This document shows positions 54,831 through 63,410 of a DNA stretch of 64,000 nt, one piece after another. The stretch comes from Bacteroides caecimuris (GTDB lineage Bacteria > Bacteroidota > Bacteroidia > Bacteroidales > Bacteroidaceae), in the NCBI RefSeq assembly GCF_001688725.2, contig NZ_CP015401.2:2294001-2358000 (forward strand), written 5' to 3'. The notes beneath the pieces are model-generated. The model ran no database searches. It worked only from the letters and a program-made list of their open reading frames with translations, and was not told the DNA's origin. Position numbers and translations under genes: made by a program. Numbering within the stretch: position 1 is the first letter of the stretch; the number at the start of each line of letters is the position of its first letter.

Positions 54831-55802
54831 TTATAAATCCTCAATCTCGATCTCCGACAGACCTGTGCTTTCCATAATAATGGCAGTAGGTATACCTGCC
54901 ATTTTCAAGCTACGAGCAACTTCCTTTTTGCCTTCTTTTATACCTTCTTTTATACCTTCTTTTATACCTTCTTTTATACCTTCTTTTTTGCCTTCCTTTA
55001 TACCTTCCTTTATGCCTTCTTTTATACCTTCTTTTTTGCCTTCTTCCAAGCCTTTCTTCATACCTTCTTCCAGCCCTCTCCTCATGCCCCGTCGCTCCGC
55101 ACTACTGAACAAGGTTTTCTCCACACTGATTATATCCCAAAACTTCTCATAGCCAGCCAACTGGGCATCGGTAAAAGCAGACTCTTCAAGAGCCTTGACA
55201 GCTTTTTTAAGTTCAGGATTTGCCAAAAACTCTTTGGGGACTTCGCGCGTACGTTCGTTGATCTCCGTTAGATAACGCAACCAAAGAACCTGCATTTTCT
55301 TCTCACTATAATTTTGAGGAGTAAACTTAGGAAGTTCCACAAATACCAGGTGCAGGCCTTCGATCACCTTTTCGGTATGTTCAGTATGAACCAAACGGTA
55401 ATAATGATAGAACTCATCATCCAAATCCAATTCAAAGATATCGTTCACTAGATTCAGAGAATACACGGGTTGAAGCAGTTCATAATTCTCCCCCGTATCC
55501 AGCTGGCGAACGTAAGCTTTGGAAGCGTTGAACAAAACACGCTGCTTAAACTCAGAACTCCATATCATCTGCATTTCAACCAAAAAAATGCGACCCTGAT
55601 TGTCGCGGCAACGGACATCTACAATACTATTTTTACGCAAAGGATTGTCAGGGACAAGCTCCACGGGGAGATATTCGATTTCAGTCACCTCCTGACCCGG
55701 AGATAAAGGAAGCAAGGCATTCAAAAAGCTCATCACCAAATCGGGATGCTCGCCGAAGACGCGCTTGAACGTCAAATCGGCTTTAGGGTCTAAGTATCTC
55801 AT
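54831..55802 (-). CDS. Rpn/PDDEXK_2 family nuclease, array copy 3
   Basis: This 323-aa copy is the longest: eight tetrapeptide units (seven I-K-E-G and one K-K-E-G in fourth place) lie between the flanking K-K-E-G and K-K-E-V. It shares the E of N-Y-S-E-K-K with copy 2 and the C-terminus with copy 1, a mosaic that suggests exchange between copies. Its upstream spacer is type A. Confidence 0.88.
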   Translation of the reverse strand: MRYLDPKADLTFKRVFGEHPDLVMSFLNALLPLSPGQEVTEIEYLPVELVPDNPLRKNSIVDVRCRDNQGRIFLVEMQMIWSSEFKQRVLFNASKAYVRQLDTGENYELLQPVYSLNLVNDIFELDLDDEFYHYYRLVHTEHTEKVIEGLHLVFVELPKFTPQNYSEKKMQVLWLRYLTEINERTREVPKEFLANPELKKAVKALEESAFTDAQLAGYEKFWDIISVEKTLFSSAERRGMRRGLEEGMKKGLEEGKKEGIKEGIKEGIKEGKKEGIKEGIKEGIKEGIKEGKKEVARSLKMAGIPTAIIMESTGLSEIEIEDL

Positions 55803-55837
55803 TATATTTTATATAGGCGTTAGTTACTAATATGCGT

Positions 55838-55863
55838 CAAAGATAAAAAGAATTCCGGGAATT
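55838..55863 (-). promoter_or_regulatory. Promoter and palindrome of array copy 3
   Basis: -7 box at 55845-55838 and palindrome at 55863-55851, identical to the other copies. Confidence 0.6.
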
Positions 55864-56068
55864 ACCATTATCCTAGCCGAACTTAATCGTCGAAATAGAA
55901 GTTGATGAGAGATACGCCCATTTTTATCGGATACTTTAAGATTTGCCCTTGATACAGCTATCTGTGGCAGGGGCAAATTCTTCAAAAGGAGAGTTTTGAT
56001 ACCCAGGTGCAGTTCAATAACAGAAAAGAAAATCGTTTTTTCTTTTCAGGCAACACTCATCTACCGCT

Positions 56069-56980
56069 TTACAAATCCTCAATCTCCACCTCCGACAGAC
56101 CTGTGCTTTCCATAATAATGGCAGTAGGTATACCTGCCATTTTCAAGCTGCGAGCAACTTCTTTTTTGCCTTCCTTTATGCCTTCCTTTATACCTTCTTT
56201 TATACCTTCTTTTTTGCCTTCTTCCAAGCCTTTCTTCATACCTTCTTCCAGTCCTCTCCTCATGCCCCGTCGCTCCGCACTACTGAACAAGGTTTTCTCC
56301 ACACTGATTATATCCCAAAACTTCTCATAGCCAGCAAGCTGGGCATCGGTAAAAGCAGACTCTTCAAGAGCCTTCACAGCTTTTTTAAGTTCAGGATTTG
56401 CCAAAAACTCTTTGGGGACTTCGCGCGTACGTTCGTTGATCTCAGTTAGATAACGCAGCCAAAGAACCTGCATTTTCTTATCACTATAATTTTGAGGAGT
56501 AAACTTAGGAAGTTCCACAAATACAAGATGCAGGCCCTCGATCACCTTTTCGGTATGTTCAGTATGAACCAAACGGTAATAATGATAGAACTCATCATCC
56601 AAATCCAATTCAAAGATATCGTTCACCAGATTCAGAGAATACACAGGTTGCAGCAGTTCATAATTCTCCCCCGTATCCAGCTGGCGAACGTAAGCTTTGG
56701 AAGCGTTGAACAAAACACGCTGCTTGAACTCAGAACTCCATATCATCTGCATTTCAACCAGAAAAATGCGACCCTGATTGTCGCGGCAACGGACATCTAC
56801 AATACTGTTCTTACGCAAAGGATTGTCAGGGACAAGCTCCACGGGGAGATATTCGATTTCAGTCACCTCCTGACCCGGAGATAAAGGAAGCAAGGCATTC
56901 AAGAAGCTCATCACCAAATCGGGATGCTCGCCGAAGACGCGCTTGAACGTCAAATCGGCTTTAGGGTCTAAGTATCTCAT
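56069..56980 (-). CDS. Rpn/PDDEXK_2 family nuclease, array copy 4
   Basis: This 303-aa copy has three I-K-E-G units and the C-terminus L-S-E-V-E-I-E-D-L shared with copy 5. It has the D form of N-Y-S-D-K-K. Its upstream spacer is type B. Confidence 0.88.
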   Translation of the reverse strand: MRYLDPKADLTFKRVFGEHPDLVMSFLNALLPLSPGQEVTEIEYLPVELVPDNPLRKNSIVDVRCRDNQGRIFLVEMQMIWSSEFKQRVLFNASKAYVRQLDTGENYELLQPVYSLNLVNDIFELDLDDEFYHYYRLVHTEHTEKVIEGLHLVFVELPKFTPQNYSDKKMQVLWLRYLTEINERTREVPKEFLANPELKKAVKALEESAFTDAQLAGYEKFWDIISVEKTLFSSAERRGMRRGLEEGMKKGLEEGKKEGIKEGIKEGIKEGKKEVARSLKMAGIPTAIIMESTGLSEVEIEDL

Positions 56981-57015
56981 TATATTTTATATAGGCGTTA
57001 GTTACTAATATGCGT

Positions 57016-57041
57016 CAAAGATAAAAAGAATTCCGGGAATT
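57016..57041 (-). promoter_or_regulatory. Promoter and palindrome of array copy 4
   Basis: -7 box at 57023-57016 and palindrome at 57041-57029, identical to the other copies. Confidence 0.6.
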
Positions 57042-57246
57042 ACCACTATCCTAGCCGAACTTAATCTCTGAAAGATAAGTTTATGAGAGATACGCCCATT
57101 TTTATCGGATACTTTAAGATTTGCCCTTGATACAGCTATCTGTGGCAGGGGCAAATTCTTCAAAAGGAGAATTTTGATACCCAAGTGCAGTTCAATAACA
57201 GAAAAGAAAATCGTTTTTTCTTTTCAGGCAACACTCATCTACCGCT

Positions 57247-58182
57247 TTACAAATCCTCAATCTCCACCTCCGACAGACCTGTGCTTTCCATAATAATGGC
57301 AGTAGGTATACCTGCCATTTTCAAGCTGCGAGCAACTTCCTTTTTGCCTTCTTTTATGCCTTCTTTTATACCTTCTTTTATACCTTCTTTTTTGCCTTCC
57401 TTTATACCTTCTTTTTTGCCTTCTTCCAAGCCTTTCTTCATACCTTCTTCCAGTCCTCTCCTCATGCCCCGTCGCTCCGCACTACTGAACAAGGTTTTCT
57501 CCACACTGATTATATCCCAAAACTTCTCATAGCCAGCAAGCTGGGCATCGGTAAAAGCAGACTCTTCAAGAGCCTTCACAGCTTTTTTAAGTTCAGGATT
57601 TGCCAAAAACTCTTTGGGGACTTCGCGCGTACGTTCGTTGATCTCAGTTAGATAACGCAGCCAAAGAACCTGCATTTTCTTATCACTATAATTTTGAGGA
57701 GTAAACTTAGGAAGTTCCACAAATACAAGATGCAGGCCTTCGATCACCTTTTCGGTATGTTCCGTATGAACCAAACGGTAATAATGATAGAACTCATCAT
57801 CCAAATCCAATTCAAAGATATCGTTCACCAGATTCAGAGAATAAACGGGTTGAAGCAGTTCATAATTCTCCCCCGTATCCAGCTGGCGAACGTAAGCTTT
57901 GGAAGCGTTGAACAAAACACGCTGTTTAAACTCAGAACTCCATATCATCTGCATTTCAACCAAAAAAATGCGACCCTGATTGTCGCGGCAACGGACATCT
58001 ACAATACTGTTCTTACGCAATGGATTGTCAGGGACAAGCTCCACGGGGAGATATTCGATTTCAGTCACCTCCTGACCCGGAGATAAAGGAAGCAAGGCAT
58101 TCAAAAAGCTCATCACCAAATCGGGATGCTCGCCGAAGACGCGCTTGAACGTCAAATCGGCTTTAGGGTCTAAGTATCTCAT
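57247..58182 (-). CDS. Rpn/PDDEXK_2 family nuclease, array copy 5
   Basis: This 311-aa copy has five units (I-K-E-G, K-K-E-G, then three I-K-E-G). It is the first copy in the direction of transcription. Its upstream region is type A for about 100 bp and then changes to unrelated sequence near 58290, which marks the array boundary. Confidence 0.88.
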   Translation of the reverse strand: MRYLDPKADLTFKRVFGEHPDLVMSFLNALLPLSPGQEVTEIEYLPVELVPDNPLRKNSIVDVRCRDNQGRIFLVEMQMIWSSEFKQRVLFNASKAYVRQLDTGENYELLQPVYSLNLVNDIFELDLDDEFYHYYRLVHTEHTEKVIEGLHLVFVELPKFTPQNYSDKKMQVLWLRYLTEINERTREVPKEFLANPELKKAVKALEESAFTDAQLAGYEKFWDIISVEKTLFSSAERRGMRRGLEEGMKKGLEEGKKEGIKEGKKEGIKEGIKEGIKEGKKEVARSLKMAGIPTAIIMESTGLSEVEIEDL

Positions 58183-58217
58183 TATATTTTATATAGGCGT
58201 TAGTTACTAATATGCGT

Positions 58218-58243
58218 CAAAGATAAAAAGAATTCCGGGAATT
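58218..58243 (-). promoter_or_regulatory. Promoter and palindrome of array copy 5
   Basis: -7 box at 58225-58218 and palindrome at 58243-58231, identical to the other copies. Confidence 0.6.
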
Positions 58244-58300
58244 ACCACTATCCTAGCCGAACTTAATCGTCGAAATAGAAGTTGATGAGAGGATGACATA

Positions 58301-58335
58301 CAAAAATATCAACGATCTTCACAGACCGTTGATAT
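58301..58335 (-). terminator. Terminator of the capsule locus
   Basis: ATATCAACG (58306-58314) pairs with CGTTGATAT (58327-58335); on the minus strand the stem is followed by TTTTTG. It lies about 220 bases after the WecA-like gene and before the nuclease array. Confidence 0.6.
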
Positions 58336-58379
58336 AGTGGGAAATTCACATCGGCTTTAACCTCCGATGCCAGGGCGTA

Positions 58380-58412
58380 GATCAGAAATGCACCGTCGTG
58401 CTATTTCTGATC
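58380..58412. repeat. 14-bp stem hairpin
   Basis: GATCAGAAAT (58380-58389) pairs with ATTTCTGATC (58403-58412), and the inner GCAC/GTGC continues the stem with one bulged base and a CGTC loop. A weaker CATCGG/CCGATG pair lies just left. There is no T run, so it may be part of a structured 3' end or a small RNA. The rest of 58413-58556 has no gene. Confidence 0.55.
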
Positions 58413-58556
58413 CACCATGTAGGGAATCATGTTTTTACAGCATGAAACTAGGGACCTACATTTTCTTCATCTCAACATACGAAACACTCACGTGTTCATT
58501 TCACATTTTCAACATATTTCACGTTTTCAACATAGTCAACAAATTCAATATTTATT

Positions 58557-59645
58557 TTATACCATTTTTATTCTTTTCATCCACCAAATATTCAACCCGA
58601 TCCATACCAGCATATCCAGTAACAGCATCACCGTATTCTCCACATAAGGAATCAGCCAGATATTCAAACCGCTGAGGATGCAAGACAACAGAAGAATCAT
58701 CAGCAATGCTTGACGAACCGTAAAGCCCATTTTCAAGAACAAGTGATGAATGTGCGTCTTGTCAGGTTCGAAAGGATTCCGCCCTTTATACATACGGACG
58801 ATAGCAACGCGGATAGCATCGAAAACAGGTACCAGCAGCGTGCTGAAAGCAATCACCAACGGACCGTGTTCCTTAGGGATGCCATCGAGATTCTGACTAT
58901 ACTTGATGGCAAGGAAACTCAGGATGTAACCCAACGTCAGACTGCCCGTATCGCCCATAAAGATCTTACGCGCACGCTCAGCCTTACCAAAAACATTGTA
59001 ATAGAAAAACGGAACCAGCACACCGAACGAGCTGAAAGCGATCAGACTGCAACTCCACATCTCACGCTCTAAAAACAATGCCCCCAACACCACTAACGAC
59101 ACGCTACTTAACCCCGAAGCAAGACCATCGATACCATCAATCAGATTGATGGCGTTCGTGATGAGAATCACTACCAGCACTGTGAGCAGCCCTCCCCAAA
59201 ACTGAGGAATCATGCCCAAACCGAACAAACCGTAAAGGTCGTTTATCCAAAGTCCGCTCAACGGAAACAGGCAGGCACTCACTAACTGCACTGCCATCTT
59301 ATTGCCGTAACGAACACCAATCAAGTCGTCGGCAATACCCGTCAGGTAAAGCAGAACCAGTCCGCAGACAAGCAGCAACATCTCCGACAAGATGCGGTCG
59401 TCGTGAAGCGTGGAGACATAATAGCCGAACAGGTTGTAGAAAGCCAGCACTCCGCAACAAGAAAACAGGATGGTAGGGAAAAAAGAGACTCCGCCCAGAC
59501 GGGGGATCGCACCTTTGTGAACCTTGCGCTCTTCCTGAGAATCGAACAGTTTCTTCCGATAGGATATCAGCAGGATGCGAGGGATAATCATACGGGCGAT
59601 GAAAACGGAAATCAGAAAGGCCAATGCCATTAGTAGATATTTCAT
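58557..59645 (-). CDS. MraY/WecA-like sugar-1-phosphate transferase
   Basis: This 362-aa polytopic membrane enzyme transfers a HexNAc-1-phosphate to undecaprenyl phosphate, the first step of the lipid-linked repeat unit. Family motifs are D-D near residue 109, N-A-I-N-L-I-D-G-I-D-G-L-A near 164-176, F-M-G-D-T-G-S-L near 232-239 and H-I-H-H-L near 297-301. It is the last gene of the capsule locus, where Bacteroides loci often place it. Confidence 0.9.
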   Translation of the reverse strand: MKYLLMALAFLISVFIARMIIPRILLISYRKKLFDSQEERKVHKGAIPRLGGVSFFPTILFSCCGVLAFYNLFGYYVSTLHDDRILSEMLLLVCGLVLLYLTGIADDLIGVRYGNKMAVQLVSACLFPLSGLWINDLYGLFGLGMIPQFWGGLLTVLVVILITNAINLIDGIDGLASGLSSVSLVVLGALFLEREMWSCSLIAFSSFGVLVPFFYYNVFGKAERARKIFMGDTGSLTLGYILSFLAIKYSQNLDGIPKEHGPLVIAFSTLLVPVFDAIRVAIVRMYKGRNPFEPDKTHIHHLFLKMGFTVRQALLMILLLSCILSGLNIWLIPYVENTVMLLLDMLVWIGLNIWWMKRIKMV

Positions 59646-59789
59646 GATTTTAGGACGTTATGGGGTTAATACTAGATAAATTTTCATTCTATGCAAAAAA
59701 ACATATAAGCACTCAATTTAGGGATACTCCTTTGGAAGGGCACATTATTGCATCCTAAACCAAGTTTTGTTAATTAATTAGTCTTGAAT

Positions 59790-60131
59790 TTAACATTGGC
59801 TGGCAGCCCAAGTGATTTTGTCAGAAACCATGTTAACATAATCCCTGCACCCGTTAAAGATATTTTTGAAAAAAGTTCCGATGAAGTTCCAGATAGAACT
59901 ACCATGAAGCTTTACCGTTCCTATCACACTGTGATAAGTTGCTGCCATCTCTGCTCCAGCATCACTACCATAATGAAGTGAATTGTTGCGTTGAGTAGTC
60001 AGCTTTCGAATGGTTCGCTCTGCCGGATTGTTGTCTATCGTAAACTCCCTCGTCATCCCAAAAACAAATACCTCTTTCCAGAATCGATTCAGATAACTAA
60101 AAACTTTCGTATAATTAAAAAAAACAGACAT
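59790..60131 (-). pseudogene. IS66-family transposase remnant
   Basis: The 113-aa frame matches only the end of an IS66 transposase: I-D-N-N-P-A-E-R-T-I-R contains the catalytic glutamate, followed by Y-G-S-D-A-G-A-E and I-G-T-V-K-L-H-G. A full enzyme has about 500 residues, so most of the gene, including the other two catalytic residues, is gone. It sits inside the capsule locus between the WecA-like gene and a glycosyltransferase. Confidence 0.8.
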
Positions 60132-60146
60132 TCTTTCATTGTAGTA

Positions 60147-61214
60147 TTAATACAAAGCCTCATATTGCGACGCTATCATTTTCCAAGTATATTCTTTTTG
60201 AGCAATACTTCGCATTGCATCACCACATAAATCCGTGCGTTTTAGCAAATCAACAAGTTCACAGACATCCTTCCAGTAATAGGCTTCATTCTGCGTACTA
60301 GCGCGATTATATACAACATCATAGCATAAGATAGGACACCCAAAGAACATAGCTTCTACTAGAGATGGATTTGTACCTCCTGCACTATGACCGTGAATAT
60401 ACATCTCTGCGTTTTTTCTTAAAGCATACAAAATGTCTATATCATATATTGGATCTTGAATGATGATATTCGGGAACTTACTATACTTCTCTTTTAAGTT
60501 ACGTCCGTACTCACTACGATTCCAGTTCCCGATAAAAATAAGTTTCTTATCAGTCTTTGAGAAAGCCTCAAGTGTATTATGACAATTGTTTTCCGGCTCT
60601 ATTCTACATACAGTGATAGCATAATCATTGGGGATTAATGCAAACTTTCTTAAAATATCATCTTCAAACCTAGGTTCAATATCTCGAATCACATGATCGC
60701 CTCCGTATGCAATAAGCACAGAATCTTTTCCATATTCCTCTTTTACATAATCCTGTATTCCCTTGTTGTCAGCAATTATGACATCAGCATATTTTACCGC
60801 CATCTTCTCAGAAATCTTAAGATACCATTTTGCAGCTTTACTCCATTTATTACGGCGATGTTCCAGCCCATCAATGTTCATCACTAGTTTCTTCTTGGAA
60901 AACAGCCTAAAAAAAGGAAATATCAGGGAGCCTGATACTCCCAGAACTAAGATCACATCTGTTTCTTTTGGCACTTTTAATAGGCTGAGCATATCGTATG
61001 GTATACTTTGAATACCATTCGCGCTGAGAGGTATATATTTTAGTTTTGCACTCTTATATTCATTTATTTGTTGCGGTAAGTCCTTGCTACTACAAAATAC
61101 CGTATAGTTCATATTAGGAGATTTATTCTCTCCAATAATATTTTCAACGAGAGACTCAAAACCTCCATAATTGGCGGGAACCCCTTGAGTTCCTACGATT
61201 GTAATATTTTTCAT
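60147..61214 (-). CDS. DUF1972-family glycosyltransferase
   Basis: This 355-aa GT-B enzyme has the DUF1972 N-terminus: I-V-G-T-Q-G-V-P-A-N-Y-G-G-F-E at residues 6-20. The donor-binding region reads H-S-A-G-G-T-N-P-S-L-V-E-A-M near 276-289. Relatives transfer rhamnose or other sugars to lipid-linked oligosaccharides, often as the second sugar. Composition is AT-rich, as usual for capsule genes. Confidence 0.87.
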   Translation of the reverse strand: MKNITIVGTQGVPANYGGFESLVENIIGENKSPNMNYTVFCSSKDLPQQINEYKSAKLKYIPLSANGIQSIPYDMLSLLKVPKETDVILVLGVSGSLIFPFFRLFSKKKLVMNIDGLEHRRNKWSKAAKWYLKISEKMAVKYADVIIADNKGIQDYVKEEYGKDSVLIAYGGDHVIRDIEPRFEDDILRKFALIPNDYAITVCRIEPENNCHNTLEAFSKTDKKLIFIGNWNRSEYGRNLKEKYSKFPNIIIQDPIYDIDILYALRKNAEMYIHGHSAGGTNPSLVEAMFFGCPILCYDVVYNRASTQNEAYYWKDVCELVDLLKRTDLCGDAMRSIAQKEYTWKMIASQYEALY

Positions 61215-61233
61215 GATTGATTATAATTACTAT

Positions 61234-62313
61234 TTATTGCACCAAAATTGTTTCAATTCCTTCGCACATATATTTGTTTGAATACAATGCTGCTGTTGTT
61301 AATGCACCTTTTGCCAATTCAGAATAAATGTCTATGTCAGAAAGCATATACTTGATTCTATCCGCAATAATATCAAGTTGTTGCACATCTATTTTATATC
61401 CGTTTATATCATCATCGACCAATTCTGCTATTCCACCAACCGTCGGTACTATTACAGGTATGCCTGCTGACATACCTTCGAGAGCGGTCATTCCAAAAGT
61501 CTCTATAAATTTTTTTCTATTCGACAAATTCAATAGAATTGAAGCTTCATTATAAAATCGACTTATATCTGACTGACGAGGATAAATCTTAATGTTATTA
61601 GGAACCTTTATATTATACTTTGATATAAAATTCTCTATAGCAGTCTGAGTATCATTCAAAACTAATGTGAATTTATACAAAGGAAGTTTTTGTGCTAATG
61701 TTATAAATTCAATCGGACTTTTATAAAGAACTAATGAAGAAACCATTAATATATTTTTCTTATTAAATGCCTTATTCATATTTGGAACCAACTTACATAT
61801 AAATGATTCTGGAAGTGCATTATAAACGACCGAGATATTATTACTTTGAGGCAAGAACGAACGCTGATATTTTGATACACATATTATTTCATCAGCAATG
61901 ATTAACATTATACGATAAAGCACTCTGTAAAAAGAACTTTTAATAAAAGCATTCTCGTGATAATGATATACCACCTTCTTATTTAAAAGCCGACCAGCTA
62001 TAGCTGCACCTACTGGCATAATTGTATTTATATAAAATACAGAAGAATCCTGATATTTTAATGCCTTCAAAAAGAGGGATACTTGAGCGTATATGAAATG
62101 GCATATCCATAAAAACTTATTACTAGAAGGATGATAATTAAAATACTCATAATTCAAATTATCAACTTCAAATAAATCATTTAAAACACCATTTGTCTTA
62201 GAAGTAACAATAGTTACCTTATGTTTTTTATCAAGCAACCCTTCTACTATATTACGTAATACTTTAGGGCTACCACTGTAATCGTTGTATAAATGGAAAC
62301 AAGTAATATTCAT
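61234..62313 (-). CDS. Family 4 glycosyltransferase
   Basis: This 359-aa enzyme is a GT-B fold retaining transferase. The donor-site motif is E-T-F-G-M-T-A-L-E-G-M-S-A-G-I-P-V-I near 265-282, with the E-x7-E pattern, followed by G-G-I-A-E-L-V. The N-terminal half has H-L-Y-N-D-Y-S-G-S-P. The sugar cannot be told from sequence. It is 20 bases upstream of the DUF1972 gene in the same operon. Confidence 0.88.
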   Translation of the reverse strand: MNITCFHLYNDYSGSPKVLRNIVEGLLDKKHKVTIVTSKTNGVLNDLFEVDNLNYEYFNYHPSSNKFLWICHFIYAQVSLFLKALKYQDSSVFYINTIMPVGAAIAGRLLNKKVVYHYHENAFIKSSFYRVLYRIMLIIADEIICVSKYQRSFLPQSNNISVVYNALPESFICKLVPNMNKAFNKKNILMVSSLVLYKSPIEFITLAQKLPLYKFTLVLNDTQTAIENFISKYNIKVPNNIKIYPRQSDISRFYNEASILLNLSNRKKFIETFGMTALEGMSAGIPVIVPTVGGIAELVDDDINGYKIDVQQLDIIADRIKYMLSDIDIYSELAKGALTTAALYSNKYMCEGIETILVQ

Positions 62314-62327
62314 ATACTTTATTAGTC

Positions 62328-63410
62328 TTAATAAAGGGGAATTCTCTTATTTAAATATGTTTTGTACAGAAGAATCCAGATAATCATGTTCCCGAAAATC
62401 AAAACAAATGTCAAAACTGACTCTGTCAAAGCTACGGTAAAAACACTCGCCATAAGTGGAACAATAGCAGATAATTGATTTTTATCAGCTTTACGTATAA
62501 AATTAAAATACAATAAAACAAACAACGAAAAAGGAATGACTCCTCCCTCAAACAGAAGATGAAGAAAAGAACTATCTATAGTCTCTGTGTTTATTAGATC
62601 CGTACCAATCAAATAGTCAAAGTAACCAACTAATGACAACAGTTTGTTATAAAGATCTAAGCGTCCTGAAAATAATAAATTTACTTCTGGGTATGAGATG
62701 TAATTCTGAGAGAAATAAAATACTGCACTAAAAATTAATATAGGAGTTGTTATTAATAAAAATTTTAATATTAGAGGATATCGTGCCCACAATTTACCTA
62801 AAACTCTAAATATCAATAGAATTAAAACAGACATAAAAAAAGTTCTAGATCCTGTATATGAAAAAACCATCCATGCTATCATTCCAATAATGAATAGATA
62901 TTTCTTATAATAAATCCCCTTATATAAGTATAAATTGATTATGAAGGAGTATATGAATAAAGCAAATGTATTTGGATTACCCATACCATAATCGTATCTA
63001 ATACGCATATCCAGTACTGTCTGTTGAAATAGTTCTGATGTTGTAATTCCAAAGAACAAACAAATTGATGATAAAAAAAATATTATTAATTGAGCCGAAA
63101 GATTATGGAATAATATAGTTTTTAATGATAGTTGAGATACGATATAAGTAGATAATAATATCACAAATATATTACGAGCTGCTACGTTCAGAATACAGAC
63201 ACCCAAAATAGGTATTAAAATAAGAAATGAATACTTTACCCTCTTATAGTCAATTCCCAATAGTAAAAACACATACAACAATACATTCATTATGACAGAC
63301 TCTATATCCAGTACAATCTGCAAAAAGAATTTAAAATGAATAAAATACACCAATAATATTGCATATTTATCAGTTGCTACTGAATAGTACTTTTGTACAA
63401 ACTTATCCAT
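62328..63410 (-). CDS. Wzy-like O-antigen/capsule polymerase
   Basis: This 360-aa protein is very hydrophobic, with about ten spans and a larger periplasmic loop near 245-280 after S-G-R-L-D-L-Y. That arrangement, and its place among glycosyltransferases, suggests a Wzy polymerase joining repeat units in the periplasm. Wzy proteins are too variable for a firm motif-based call. Its start overlaps the end of the upstream glycosyltransferase by 34 bases. Confidence 0.75.
   Translation of the reverse strand: MDKFVQKYYSVATDKYAILLVYFIHFKFFLQIVLDIESVIMNVLLYVFLLLGIDYKRVKYSFLILIPILGVCILNVAARNIFVILLSTYIVSQLSLKTILFHNLSAQLIIFFLSSICLFFGITTSELFQQTVLDMRIRYDYGMGNPNTFALFIYSFIINLYLYKGIYYKKYLFIIGMIAWMVFSYTGSRTFFMSVLILLIFRVLGKLWARYPLILKFLLITTPILIFSAVFYFSQNYISYPEVNLLFSGRLDLYNKLLSLVGYFDYLIGTDLINTETIDSSFLHLLFEGGVIPFSLFVLLYFNFIRKADKNQLSAIVPLMASVFTVALTESVLTFVLIFGNMIIWILLYKTYLNKRIPLY

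Larger units (their letters stand above)
52463..58290 (-). repeat. Five-copy tandem gene array, about 1.2 kb per unit
   Basis: Five near-identical units, each one gene plus one spacer, follow in the same direction. The four spacers between genes are all exactly 266 bp (53411-53676, 54565-54830, 55803-56068, 56981-57246). Unit length differs only because of a 12-bp repeat inside each gene. The array ends on the right where the spacer sequence breaks off near 58290. Confidence 0.93.

Noticed and set aside
52497..57532. Plus-strand frames with runs of P-S-F-M and P-S-F-I opposite each array gene
   Set aside because: They are the complementary reading of the 12-bp lysine-glutamate-glycine repeats; the minus-strand genes have promoters, a known fold and constrained protein sequence.
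52463..58290. CRISPR array
   Set aside because: The repeats are 1.2-kb coding units and 12-bp in-frame repeats, with no short repeat-spacer structure and no cas genes.
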